From Leptasterias polaris (Eukaryota > Echinodermata > Asteroidea > Forcipulatida > Asteriidae), in contig JAZGTN010000070.1 in NCBI GenBank assembly GCA_037783415.1, forward strand, positions 12,403,342-12,467,341: a stretch of 64,000 nucleotides of DNA. The letters are read 5' to 3'. A model generated the notes under the pieces. That model saw nothing but the letters and a program-made list of their open reading frames with translations. It was not told the DNA's origin and did no database searches. The first letter of the stretch is position 1. Each line of letters begins with the position of its first letter. The position numbers and the translations under genes were made by a program. Below, piece after piece: positions 12,152-23,732 of this stretch.

Positions 12152-12566
12152 GTAAGTACAATTTTAAGATGTCTGCAATCCTCTTCATTGTTCAAAGCAG
12201 GACAAGTATTTGGTAGGCAATCTGTCAGATTTTACATGCGCTTTTTCAAAATCACAATGCGAAAGTCAATAAACACAAATGCATTCCTGGTGTATTGTTT
12301 GACGGCTTTGCTGTTTATTTTTTTCAATCTACAATGCCATATATGTAGTAGATGGGCTTGTTACATGCAAAAATTAAACGCTGAAAAGAAACCCATACTA
12401 CTGGTTTTAAGAATGCTTCACAAACTTTGGAGGGGTCCATCTAATACATGCCTGGAGCAACCCCCACCCCCCTTCCCTTATTTTTGGCACTGCTGGTCAC
12501 TTTTAAAGCTTTAAACTATCTACAATAATCCTTACTCTCGACCCAAATCTCCTTAATCTTATTCAG

Positions 12567-12757
12567 GTTATGTGGACCTAATCATGGATACAACAACTAG
12601 GTTATGCAGAAGCCAGCAGAAAAACCTACGGGAAAAGACCAAAAAGCTGAAACGTAAACAACCACCAGTCTGTTCCACCATGGTACGGCCAAACAAAAGG
12701 ACTGCGATTCAACAACGTGTCTCCAGGTTTTCAGCTGAAGCTTCCCCCCAAATCTAG
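12567..12757 (+). CDS. Transposase C-terminal-type exon 2 with stop codon
   Basis: The acceptor TCTTATTCAG precedes GTTATGTGGAC. Joined to the previous exon it gives YGYVDLIMDTTTRLC, a lysine-rich stretch (EKTKKLKRKQPP) and then RPNKRTAIQQRVSRF, ending at TAG 12755-12757. The terminal SRF motif after a RP-x-K block fits the same transposon-associated family as the preceding exon. A 32-bp tandem repeat follows directly in the 3' flank. Confidence 0.6.
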
Positions 12758-12818
12758 ACTTTGAAACTAGGCTCTTTACTTTGCACCATTATTTATTTGC
12801 TTTGGACTCTGACAAGGT

Positions 12819-12914
12819 ACAAACTGTATCACAATATATTCATTTTATATACAAACTGTATCACAATATATTCATTTTATATACAAACTGTATCACAATA
12901 TATACATTTTATAA
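12819..12914. repeat. 32-bp tandem repeat, three units
   Basis: ACAAACTGTATCACAATATA begins units at 12819, 12851 and 12883. It follows the stop codon of the transposase-like exons. Confidence 0.9.
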
Positions 12915-13149
12915 ACTCCAAAACAAAAGGTAATAGGTGGCAAGGTTCTTAAATATTCGAAAGCATATTATGGTGCTACTGAAGTGAGATAAAATAAGAA
13001 ATGTAACTAAGAAAAAAAAAAAAGTTTTGTTGTTGCTTTGGTTATCAAAAATTAAAACCTAGGAATTGGGACTACTCTTGATTACTGCATGGTGCCTCTT
13101 GCATTTTCCTATCATTAGAGGTGTACTCTAATCATGCCCGAATTAGTGT

Positions 13150-13218
13150 GACAAAGTAATTTTTATGGTCATTAGCTTGTGGAGTAACTACAAAAAGTAC
13201 ACACTGCCCTGCCTTTAA
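13150..13218. repeat. Family B right-end fragment inside the Kolobok-like element
   Basis: TTTTATGGTCATTAGCTTGT..GAGTAACTAC..GTACACACTGCCCTGCCTTTAA closely matches the right end of 50179-50596. Confidence 0.6.
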
Positions 13219-13385
13219 ACTAAACAGAATAATAATAATATTTAAAATACATATTGCGCCCCTTACATACAAAATGATCAAAGGCGCAGAACACATGTTA
13301 ACAAGCCCAAACAAAAGTATGGTAATAGAGCATACACATGAAATTCAAAATGATGCTTGGTTTTAGAATAAATTCAAACCTAGAT

Positions 13386-13554
13386 CTAAACATCAAGTGG
13401 GGGATATTTAAAACCTTTATAATTGCCATCAGCATCTGGATTGGCATCTCTCACTTTCTGCATGATGCATGATGGTAAGGCAACTCGATTATGTCGTCCA
13501 AGGTAACCCCAGCACCATCTGACAACTTGCCTGTACACGGTGTGGCGAAACTTC
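13386..13554 (-). CDS. P2X7-C-type domain gene, exon 3 and stop
   Basis: The acceptor is ATTCCAATACAG. Joined to exon 2 it reads EARKFRHTVYRQVVRWCW then GYLGRHNRVALPSCIM, and near the end DGNYKGFKYPPLDV before TAG at 13386-13388. The K-x-R-H-x2-Y-R-Q, W-x-G-x-L-G, IPSC-like and G-x-Y-x-GFK features are those of the end of the P2X7 C-terminal domain. The full 660-bp CDS has no breaks. It is convergent with the THAP-side exons, and both sit inside the same TTAA/TIR boundaries. Confidence 0.85.
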
Positions 13555-13837
13555 CTGTATTGGAATGCAAACAGTTTGTTAAAATAAATAACAAATATTA
13601 TTTTATATAAATACATTAAACACAATTTGCATTTGCTTTTTTAGTTTTGAGTTTTGAAAAATAAAATAAATTTATGTTGAAATACATATGCCGAAAACCT
13701 TGATTTGAAATGTTTCAGTTGTTCGAAAAGGAAAATTAGCAAGATTAAATACAATACCTGCAATTCATAAAATATAATTTGACTAACAATAGAACTTGGA
13801 AGAGATGGGGTCATTATGAGTCAGAATGATAACACAC

Positions 13838-14077
13838 CTTGCCTCATCGCCTTCCATTGCCCGAGCCCCATACTGCTGTCTGTATTGCAGATATGCAGTC
13901 TGAAGTGTCGCAGGGTTGAGACAGACTGCCTCAAACCAAGGATGATCACAAAAACACCCTTCTTCCATCTCTTCTGGAAAGTTTGTCTCTCTCCATTTAT
14001 AGTGGAACTGCTGCACTTCTTTGCAGCACTTGCAGTTGTCTACATCTGGCATAGTAGTACACTTCCCACAATTACAC
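13838..14077 (-). CDS. P2X7-C-type domain gene, exon 2 (cysteine-rich core)
   Basis: The acceptor TTTTCCAG and donor GTGTGT bound a 240-bp exon. The peptide starts CNCGKCTTMPDVDNCKCC and goes on KEVQQF; further on are EEGCFCDHPWFEAVCLNP and LQYRQQYG. The C-x-C-x2-C, CC and C-x-C-D-HP-F pattern is that of the intracellular C-terminal domain of the P2X7 purinoceptor, which in many invertebrates occurs alone, without the channel. No transmembrane segments are present, so it is not an ion channel. The role of the isolated domain is unknown to me; in P2X7 it is cytoplasmic and zinc- and nucleotide-binding. Phase 2 on exit matches exon 3. Confidence 0.85.
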
Positions 14078-14713
14078 CTGGAAAATTAAATAAGGCAAAA
14101 TCTGACATCAATAAGCCTTCAAAACCAAATAACTTAAAACTAAACAGAAACTTTATAAACCAAAGAAAATGTCACTAAAGCACTCTTGAGAATGTTTATT
14201 TTTCGACACCCGAATTCTGCTACACGCACAAACGATGCAAACCCGCACGGCACTACTTTTTCATTCGCTCACGTGCACATCAGATGCTTCCCTGGCATTC
14301 ACGTTAGCGCGCGGTAGAAATTTTATCACATCAGCTTGAAAATCTGATGACCAGAAACTTAGAAAGATGTAATGCCCCGATTTGTTTAACTATACAAAAT
14401 TAACAATGACAAACAGACAATTCCATGTAGTAGTCGAGTTTTTCTTCTTCATTTTCTTATAGTAAAATAAAATATAGAAAAGGCTACGCGAACCGGACCG
14501 TCCGAGGTTTCAAGGTAGGTGGGTGTACGTGAGTAGCCTAACCGTCCACGTACATGAACATGAATTTTTACTTGGTTTCTGGACGGAAAACACACTGGAA
14601 ATTCAGCATTAATACCGACAATTGTGCAGATAAGTATTCCCATAGCACACTGTATCTCTAACTGAAAATTATTTACATGAAATTGAGGGTTGACGAAGAG
14701 AAAAACGCATTAC

Positions 14714-14964
14714 CAGTCGGTGTTTTGCTGTCGATCCGCCTCCCCGGGTTCAGCGTTGCCATGAACCTGGTCCTGGTCTAGTTGTCTCACTTCTTCCTCG
14801 GTCAATTCTGGCTCAAATTGATACGGTTCAATTGCATGAGTATCATTCGTCGACACTTCTAAGTCGCTGACATCATCACAAGAATGCGAAGAACAAGAAA
14901 ATTCGTCGCTCTCGTCTTCAGAAAAAACATCAACGCTAGAATTGTCGTCGCTTGTGTCTGACAT
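14714..14964 (-). CDS. P2X7-C-type domain gene, exon 1 (acidic N-terminus)
   Basis: Start chosen at MSDTSDDNSSVDVF, the first ATG that opens a low-complexity acidic and serine-rich head. An upstream in-frame extension to 15072 has a non-acidic, unlike composition and is probably 5' leader. The exon ends NTDW with the W codon split by a donor GTAATG, phase 2. Acidic tails before this domain are common in stand-alone invertebrate members. Together with the two exons below it gives an uninterrupted 219-residue protein, so the gene looks intact. Confidence 0.72.
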
Positions 14965-15258
14965 GACGACTGTGTTACATGTGTGTGTGCGACGCGTAAA
15001 CATTTCTGTATGCCACAGCAAACAGCCGTCTGCGTAGAGGAGTACGTACTGTGACGTCACGATTCGCCACAATTTCTAGGGACACATTTTAACCGCCGAC
15101 GGCTGTTGGTCCGATTTTTGACTGAGGCGAGTGTAATAACAGTGGTGAAAACTGCAGTTGCAAAAAAAATCTGTGCATCCTGTAATTGTGTCACTGTGTT
15201 ATTTTAGAAGATATAGGTGTATTTAAGGATTTAAAACGTGTTTTAAAGATTTCGTCCT

Positions 15259-15279
15259 ATCTTGGCTCAACCTCTTTAA
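15259..15279 (-). repeat. Right terminal inverted repeat of the Kolobok-like element
   Basis: On the minus strand it reads TTAA then AGAGGTTGAGCCAAGAT, the partner of the left end. Confidence 0.65.
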
Positions 15280-15523
15280 TACAGTAAGGTCATCTGTGCA
15301 AAGTACAGTTGAGTTATAACAAACACAAACTGAAAAATCGGGTCGGTTAATGTTTACTCGTGTTGAATAAGCAGACTATTAACGACACCAATAGTGGAAG
15401 ACACCTGTTTTGCGGTTGAATTCCCTTTGTCACCTGCTCTTCGAAAACGTTAGCATGAATTAACCTTATTTCATTCCGGTCCACTCACACATACCGTAAC
15501 TGTTTTCACGAAAAGCCACAGTG

Positions 15524-15852
15524 TTAAAAGAGACACTTTGCCTTCGAATTTGGCACTTTGGGGTTATACAAAGCGTTTGTTAGCCTATGCTACGAATATT
15601 GTTTGTTGGTGTTTCATAAGTAGAATATAATGATCCACAAAAACACCTTCGTGAACTAACACGGTCCGTCATTTTGTAGAACACAATTTTGGACTCCACA
15701 AATTGGCGAACCGTGTATCACGAAGTTAAAAGAAAACTACACGGTTTCCAGGGGATAATATATTCTACATTTAAAACATCTTTCCATTCCAACCATATTC
15801 ATTTTATAACAAACGCTTTTATAGTCCAATCCGTAGACAGGTGTCTTTTTAA
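15524..15852. repeat. Family C foldback element with TTAA ends
   Basis: It is bounded by TTAAAAGAGACAC and GTGTCTTTTTAA. Its two halves are imperfect inverted copies: ACAAAGCGTTTGTTA on the left against TAACAAACGCTTTTATA on the right. The whole 329 bp can fold into one long hairpin. No coding capacity. Confidence 0.75.
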
Positions 15853-15967
15853 GTCTATAGAAGTAAATGAGGTTGATATTTTAAACTGTGCTTAGCTCTA
15901 AAAAAAACTTGCAATACTAAAGCCACGGTTTGCAGTTTGTTATTTGTAGCTCTTCATGAAAACGTTG

Positions 15968-17675
15968 ACAATTATGGCGAGTTTTCGGGAGAATATGTCG
16001 AGTACATGATTGTTCCACTTGCTTTATGTTCTTTCCCCTACAATTACGTCAAAATTACAAAATGGCAGACCGTGTAAGTTGACGTAATAAAAGAAGGAAC
16101 AAAACCCCACAATTTCGAAGTATGCTTGTGTGGATCATTATATTCCTCGTTAAAAAAAATTTCAAACCATATTAAATTCATAGCAAACGCTTTTCATAGC
16201 CCAAAGCGCCGAGTGCGAAGACAACGTGTCCCTGTAAGAATATTGCCCGTTTTTATAATGACCCATTGCATGAGATTTGAACTATACCAACCTGCATTAC
16301 TAAGATATCATGTAGTAAATGGATCTACACGGCACAATCAACCATTCTACAGTCTTAACATTCAATATCATCTACTGTGGTTTGGAATGAAAGATGCACT
16401 TTTCCAGCCTGCAATATTGATATCTTGTGGCGACTGGCGAATGCATTTACACAGTACAGTAGACTGTCAATCATCCAACTGTCTGATCATTAAAAAAAAC
16501 GCACACTACATGTTTATAATGAGAGATAAATCATGTCTCAATGCGGTATGATATCAAGTTGGGAATGCACATGAGTGGCCAAATGCTCGTTTACACAACC
16601 AGAGGGCCAGCACTTCTCTCAAAATGTTCCACCTGGCGTGTTCACTGCTTCCTATACATTACCAGTGCAAACCAAATTTGTAATACAGATTTATACTTAA
16701 AGTCCTATAGAAATAACAAAGTTGAAAACAAATGCCTCAATTTATGGACCGGACAACAATCCAACTGATCCCTGTTTACTCGATGTAAGTAGTTACAAAG
16801 TGCATACACTTGTGCCTAACACAATTATGGCGAGTTTTCGGGAGAATATGTCGAGTACATGATTGTTCCACTTGCTTTATGTTCTTTCCCCTACAATTAC
16901 GTCAAAATTACAAAATGGCAGACCGTGTAAGTTGACGTAATAAAAGAAGGAACAAAACCCCACAATTTCGAAGTATGCTTGTGTGGATCATTATATTCCT
17001 CGTTAAAAAAAATTTCAAACCATATTAAATTCATAGCAAACGCTTTTCATAGCCCAAAGCGCCGAGTGCGAAGACAACGTGTCCCTGTAAGAATATTGCC
17101 CGTTTTTATAATGACCCATTGCATGAGATTTGAACTATACCAACCTGCATTACTAAGATATCATGTAGTAAATGGATCTACACGGCACAATCAACCATTC
17201 TACAGTCTTAACATTCAATATCATCTACTGTGGTTTGGAATGAAAGATGCACTTTTCCAGCCTGCAATATTGATATCTTGTGGCGACTGGCGAATGCATT
17301 TACACAGTACAGTAGACTGTCAATCATCCAACTGTCTGATCATTAAAAAAAACGCACACTACATGTTTATAATGAGAGATAAATCATGTCTCAATGCGGT
17401 ATGATATCAAGTTGGGAATGCACATGAGTGGCCAAATGCTCGTTTACACAACCAGAGGGCCAGCACTTCTCTCAAAATGTTCCACCTGGCGTGTTCACTG
17501 CTTCCTATACATTACCAGTGCAAACCAAATTTGTAATACAGATTTATACTTAAAGTCCTATAGAAATAACAAAGTTGAAAACAAATGCCTCAATTTATGG
17601 ACCGGACAACAATCCAACTGATCCCTGTTTACTCGATGTAAGTAGTTACAAAGTGCATACACTTGTGCCTAACAC
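15968..17675. repeat. Exact 853-bp tandem duplication
   Basis: Unit 1 is 15968-16820 and unit 2 is 16821-17673, with two more matching bases after unit 2. The copies appear identical by eye, and the same 141- and 75-codon frames recur at an offset of 853. Each unit contains a right-half family C copy (about 16058-16240 and 16911-17093). No genuine gene was recognised in the unit. Confidence 0.92.
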
Positions 17676-18779
17676 TGTAGACATTGATTTGATTCAAATG
17701 GTCGGTCAATCTCGTTGGAAATTGTTACAAGTAGTAGGAGAGTGCTTTTAATTTGATTTTACAGATTGCTGAGAGTTCATCCTATGGAGGGTATACAAGT
17801 TGTGAAACTGATTGGAAAATGATCATCAATTGGCGCGTAACCAATGTGACATGTATATACCGCGGGTACTACCAGTTAGAGTTTTTTCTCAGTTCCCCCC
17901 AATGCTTCTCCCATCAATGTCTACTTACATTACTTCCAGATTGCTGAGGCCTCGGAAGGTGTTCAAGTGCAATGTATGGATCAGGTTGTTGGTGAGTGAA
18001 CTATATGGGTAAAAGGAGAGAATAAATATCCATTAAAGTAGGAATGACTTGGGCCGAAGCCCGCTAAGTAAGTTTTACTACTTACAATGTGCTGACGATA
18101 ATAAGATTTTTTTTTTTTTTAAGTACAATTTAAGGTGATCACATAACATTGCACATTGAGAGTGCTTTGTTATTATTAATATTATTATTGTTTTTGTTTG
18201 ATAAGCGAAATGCTGTTAATTAGGCTATTGTTCCAACCAGCTTTACTCAATTCTGTTCTTCTTTCTTTTTAGACCATTCCGGAGATTATATATGAAAAAT
18301 AGACTGTTATTGGACTGTTTATTTCTCTGAAGGGGGATGGCAGGGATTTTCACAGTAGACAATGTTTTGCGGTAAGTAATAAGGACATAATGAAGCCCAG
18401 ATCCTAATACACATAGGTGTAAATTGAACCCGGGGCCTAAATGTCACATAGGCCCTATTGAAACCAAGCCTTAATGTTTCCCGTTCCCAAATTTCACCCT
18501 GGCCTACTAAATGTAGCCCACACCCTGTATCTCAATGTAGCTGGACATTTTAATATTCAGTGTAAGGGTGCTACGCTCGGGTTCGGGCTACACCTAGGTG
18601 CAAAGTTGTGGCTAAAAATAATATGAACCGCACTTTTAATTAATCACTGAGAAAAAGAATTCATTATTAGTTCTAGAAAAGACGAAATATTTAGTCCATC
18701 AGTATTAACGGATATAGACACACAAGTTAAAGGAAAATATCAGGATTGGTAACATTATCATAATCGGTCAGAAACTTAC

Positions 18780-18851
18780 ATTTTGGTTAGAAGTGTCAAA
18801 TGCTGAAATGCTGCAGGATCGATGTACGAAATCTGGTTCCGTGATAAATCA
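18780..18851 (-). CDS. LRR exon of the LGR gene (72 bp)
   Basis: Exactly 72 bp, acceptor TATCCAG, donor GTAAGT. The peptide DLSRNQISYIDPAAF then QHLTLLTK is a textbook animal LRR (L-x2-N-x-I-x2-I-x3-A-F-x2-L-x2-L). It keeps phase 2, and joining to 23733-23804 gives a split Ile codon before DLSRN. This is the clearest of the repeat exons. Confidence 0.88.
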
Positions 18852-18885
18852 CTGGATAAAAAAACCAAATTAGGCAGGAAACTGG

Positions 18886-19150
18886 TAAAGGGTGCACAAC
18901 ATTGGTAAGAGTAGAAGTACAAGTGTTCACAAAGTTACATTGTATGGTCACGGTTGAAAACATTCCTTAAAATGATATTAAAAACGAGTAAAACAATTAG
19001 TTTTGATCTCGCGAGTACAAAACCAGATGTTTTAAAACATTGAAAACATGAAGTTTGGTTTTGTGTCACTAATGACTGATTGGGGTAAAACTTTCACATG
19101 TTTGTTATTTCGTGATTATGTTGGGTCACACAAAGGATTGGAAATGTTCT
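18886..19150 (-). repeat. Family A element, reverse orientation, partial
   Basis: It begins AAAGGGTGCACAACATTGGT and includes ATGTTGGGTCACAC near 19118, the reverse of the internal GTGACCCAACAT of other copies. The 3' limit is unclear. Confidence 0.6.
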
Positions 19151-21052
19151 TTGACAAGTACCATTGAATGTTGCCACTGTGCTTTCAGCACTTTCTTCGT
19201 AAAACTAAAATTAAAAATAAAGAGTTTAAAAAAGTCGAGTAACGGGAATTATAAACAACATGTAATGTTCTTTATCCCACAGACATTATCACTGTCGTGT
19301 CTTCCTACGCAGTGGCCTTTTGAAAAATTTCGTCCTACTTTGTTGTCACATTATTGTGGAAACCGTGTTTGGTAAAACCTTGTGATAACATTTATGTTGT
19401 GCGTAGATTGTTCTTCACCCCCCCCCCCCCCCCCCGCACACCCACACCCTAACTTTAGCCGACAGTAGAATATCTTTGTAATCAGTTATTAACCAATACA
19501 TTTTTTGTTTTTTTCATTTTCTGTACAGTCCACTCTCATAACAACGCAAACAAACAGAACAACCTCATGTGTCTGAAAAACTTTTTCAGCCTGTTCAGCT
19601 GTAAAAATAATTCACCCCAATGCGTTTCTTTAGGAACCCCTGAGTCCCAACTGTAGGAGTCCCAACTGTACAGCTATATCCTTCCGAGATGAAATATAAA
19701 ACAAAAAATATAAAAATCGATGATGTCTGCAGATCCTCAGAAGATAATAAAAACTTCAAGAACATGTAAACTATTGTGTTTTTTATTAGTGCAAACAGCG
19801 CGTTTTCATGTGACGGCTGTTGATTAGTGTAATTTCGTATCATTTTCCTCGCATCAAGAACGGGTTCTACAATTTATCTACTTACATACATCATACACAC
19901 ATGGATATAACGCATTTAAAAAGCGCCACTAAACATCAAAAACGCAGCGCATTAGATTGGGTGGAAATAATGTTTGATACGCTTCTTCAATTTGCAAAAC
20001 AAAAAACAATCGGATTCTGTGGTGGAGATGGTAATTGAATTCCAGGTTTTGGGGAGCGAAAAGAGCAAAACTGCGACTTGATGCAGATTTGAGAACCTTG
20101 ACAGAGTTTGGTTCCACGAGACGAGTAGTGCCAGGTGCGAAGTCATGAGCGTCCAAGCCGCGGAGGGAAATGTTAAACTACATACTTAAAATATAATGAA
20201 AAGATAAATAAAAATTGACCTGCTGTTTCTGTTTCTTTAAGGATTTTGCGCACAATGTATGGATTAGTGCGATTTCGGCAATCAGCATAAGCAAACTTCA
20301 GGTATATTTTGGGATCTTCAATATGCCATATTTATTGTCTTTGGCAGTGAATCAGAGGGACGTTATTCTCTCAAGGAGGATTGGCTCGGGCTGAACTTAA
20401 TCAACTGGAGAGGTTTCAGATTGGCACCCATCAAATATTTTATTTGAGAATTACCAATTCTGCGCTTTGTGTTTAAAATACCCCATGAGACCGTGAGGTA
20501 GAATGGCAAATCCATCTTATCCCCGCTTAACACGACTTCCGATTTCCACGTAAATTGAACGAAAACAACGCCGAGGCCGTTAATAACAGTTCTGTCATAT
20601 CCGTGGTAAAAGCCCAAGAGTACCGTTTCGTATAAACATTTGAACGTTACAAATGATGCATTCTCTCTCCATGACTTATGCAAAGATCACGCACAATGGG
20701 GCAAACTCGTGAATTCTGAAAGCATTCCATGTCTTTTATTACAAACTTTTGTTGGCGTCTTTTCGGGACTTTTTGTAATTGTAGTCCCTTGAATCTCTGC
20801 GTTTGTCTTGCTCCAGTTTAGAAAATGAAAGCATTTGTTGAACCCCAATGACCAATACTGAACCCGATTTTAAGTTTTCATGCCAGCGAGCTATTCCACG
20901 AAAACTACTTCACGCTCTAGAGGTAATCGCCTAAAAGGGACATTTTAAAAACACATTTGTTTATAGCTTTTAAGATATATCATATTAAAACCATATTAAA
21001 CCATTCATTCAATGCCATCTTCTTTTTATCTTTCTTTTTGTGTGTGTAATAT

Positions 21053-21959
21053 GGCCCTGTCACACCTTGACGTTTTAGCCAGCGTATGCCGACGTGTGAA
21101 CAATTTTGCGAATACGCTGGCGTACGTCGAATGAGTTATGAGTAAGATTTGTATAAGTTAAGAGCACGCTGGTGAACGTCGTAGTACGGCGAGGTCGTCG
21201 AAAAATGTTGTGCATGCACACAAATTGTCAACGTACATGTATGCCAGCTTATGGTATACGTTCCGCATACACGGGCCATACGTTGTTTAGGTATTATTAT
21301 GCGATCGTTGACACACGTTCACACACGTTACTTGTCAGTTACTCATAAGTCGACATACGCCGAGATAATGTCTAGCGTACCCAAAACTTATTTCTTACCT
21401 ATGAGTAACGTGCTTTGAACCTATGTCGAACTTATCTCCAACGCAATTATTGACGTATGTAGACGTTTTGAAGTGTTCCGGACGATCATAGAACTTGCTG
21501 AACGTGTTTCTAACTTACAGCTACCGTAAAATGGCGTATTGGCAGCGTTCTTCGAAGTTTTCTTCGGCATGGCGGTGATTTTGTTATATGGTAATGTTGA
21601 TACTGCGATGTATAGTGCGGTTATGATTTGAATCGTCGAGCGGCAGCCTGTTTATAGGCTACGCCACGTGATCGTCGGCGATACGCTGCCGCGCGCTATG
21701 CATAAGTTAGACTATCGTTGGGCATAAGTTGTGAACGCCGGCAACACGCTAAGCATTCGTTGGTATAAGCTATAATATAAGTTATCGAAACGTTCTATAT
21801 AAGTTACTATTACGTTATGTAAACGTCCAACTCGTTATGAATACGCTATGTATACGCCCTGAATTGGAAAAATTATCGATAGTTCAGCGTATGCCGGCGT
21901 TTTAGAGAAAGTTTGATACGTCGGCACACGCTGGCTAAAACGTCAAGGTATGACAGGGC
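21053..21959. repeat. 907-bp foldback element with GGCCCTGTCACACC ends
   Basis: Terminal inverted repeats of about 45 bp: GCCCTGTCACACCTTGACG..TTTTAGCCAGCG at the left, and CGCTGGCTAAAACGTCAAGG then GACAGGGC at the right. The interior is unusually rich in ACG/CGT words (TACGTCG, CATACGC, AACGTTA) and has no long frame. Flanks show AATAT on both sides, a possible target duplication. Confidence 0.78.
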
Positions 21960-23732
21960 AATATTAAAAAGGAACATTAATTTTTCAAACGTGTTTCAAA
22001 CGTGTCCATAAAAGAGCTCGACTCTCATTTCTAAACATGTGCCATTGTTTGTTTTTGTTCTACAGCAAGTGATTTTCTTGTTCGTTCAATGCATATCTTT
22101 CTAGCTTGTCTGTAAGTTTTCATACAGTATTGGTTCTTTGTCTTGATCCAAAACTCTGTGTGTTCGTGTTCAAGATTTTTTGTTCTGTTTAACCCAAGGC
22201 ATTGAGCAGATGCCAGGGTACCAAACTTTTCTTTTGATTTTTACATCTTGTAGATAATTTCATTAAAGTCCTCCTCAATTTTCTGTTTGAACTCATTAAA
22301 TTGCATTTGGCATAAATAAGAGTTTAAGGTGAATCATTAAAAAATAATAAAAAAGTAAAAAATAAAAGGATACGGACGCTACTAGAAAAATATCCGCCCC
22401 AACAAAAACAAGTAACTAAATACCGTACAAAAATGAAGAAATAAATTAGTTTTTATCATGCAGTCTTATAAACATACCGTACAAGAACCCATGGTGAAAA
22501 GTATTTCACATTTCGGAAGATAATGTTTCAAAGAACGTTTATAACACTATTGTCTGCTCATTTCATGTTTTTTTTTTTTTTTTTTTTTTGGACATCTTAA
22601 AACAAATTGCTATCCATAGTTACACCTTTTAGTTTCATGAATAATACAAAATGTATTTGTTTGTGCTGTGTAATGTTACGGTGTAAAGCTCATTGAGAGT
22701 TTTCCTCTATATATTTGTTAACTGAAAAAGGACACCCTACGTTTGTATCAAATACAATAATATTATATGTTATCATTATTTTAGGAAGAATTATACAAAT
22801 AAACGTATTAAACAAAAATATGAACTCAAAATTACTAATAAACGATCTTGTTATTTTCATTTGTTACCACGCTTGTTAAGTATTTGACGTTATTTTGCAT
22901 GGCTACATAAACACAGCTGTCTTTGCAATTCGGTGTTTTTCGCTTCTGTAAATACATAGCATATCATCCAGTAATTATCAGTCACCGTCATCAATCGTCA
23001 ACGGAAGGCTATAGTGGGTTTGCAGTTATTGGCTTTGTTTGGTTATGATAAAATATGAATTACGAGTTCACCATGTAATAACTGACACCTTTTGAAGAAC
23101 TTATCACTCTGAAAAAGCACGGTTGGTTAACTATATCAGAAGTGAACTTTAAGTGAACTGAGCGATAATACAAAGATAGAAATATGGATCTGCCTTTTTG
23201 AGAACTTAATTTGTGTGTCCTTATAACACATTTTCTCCTGTTCCGATTTACAAGTACCATTCAATATGAAATTCGATTTGCCCTAGTGTAATTTCAGAAA
23301 TGAAATCAATTTTATCATGCTCACGTATACAGTATAAGTCGTACTGTTGACTGAAACGTGGAGCATACACTCTATTATCCACTATCGTTTTATATGTTCA
23401 ATTTGCCCCACCAAACGATCTCTACTGACAAGACGGTCTTATCTTGTAGTAATTTTCCCCAGTCAGCTAGACAAAAAATGGCCCCAACTAACAAAATGTG
23501 TAAAAGAAAACAATATGTAGTTCTTGACTTCGCAAAACTTGTCAGAAATTCTGCTTATCAGTTTACGTTGATACAAGTGAATGGAATTCGTTGTTACAAG
23601 TGAATGGAATTCATGAATTTTGTTATTACGTGCGTCCAATGACTTGCTTTTTTGCGAGAGCTTTTCCATACATCACTTATTTATACAGCAAATGTAATAG
23701 CGAAGGAAAGTAAAGTGTTTTGATGTACTCAC

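Larger units (their letters stand above)
10683..15279. mobile_element. TTAA-flanked Kolobok-like DNA transposon with THAP and P2X7-C-type genes
   Basis: Both ends are TTAA followed by an imperfect inverted repeat: AGAGGATGTGCCATGAT on the left and, on the minus strand, AGAGGTTGAGCCAAGAT on the right. Further in, a second shared block AATCGTGACGTCAC occurs in opposite orientations near 10888 and 15054. Inside are a plus-strand THAP exon with two later exons and a convergent minus-strand three-exon gene. TTAA targets, short TTAAAGRG-type ends and THAP domains are known features of the Kolobok superfamily. No large exon able to hold a catalytic core lies between 11535 and 12002, so this copy is probably a deletion derivative. 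The left TTAA is shared with a family A element (10334-10686), meaning one inserted at the other's target. Superfamily assignment is an inference. Confidence 0.68.
6850..18779. other. LGR intron (about 11.9 kb) hosting nested elements
   Basis: It holds a SINE (9283-9850), a family A element (10334-10686), the Kolobok-like element (10683-15279), a foldback element (15524-15852), an 853-bp tandem duplication (15968-17675) and AATGTAGC-unit repeats (9195-9275, 9846-9925, 18405-18545). A segment at 8785-8840 with the words GTCCACATAGTGTTT and TCCACACTTCGTAT recurs near 46330-46410. Nothing recognised in 6850-8500. Confidence 0.6.
18852..23732. other. LGR intron
   Basis: It holds a decayed family A TTAA element on the minus strand (18886-19150), a short C run (about 19419-19435) and the GGCCCTGTC foldback (21053-21959). 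Nothing recognised in 19450-21000 or 22000-23700, apart from AT-rich stretches and poly-T near 22570. Confidence 0.6.

Noticed and set aside
16126..17621. Repeated 141- and 75-codon frames as a duplicated gene
   Set aside because: The first 40 or so codons match a minus-strand frame at 54459-54842, because both read through the arm of the family C foldback. No domain is visible and the repeat is explained by the 853-bp duplication.
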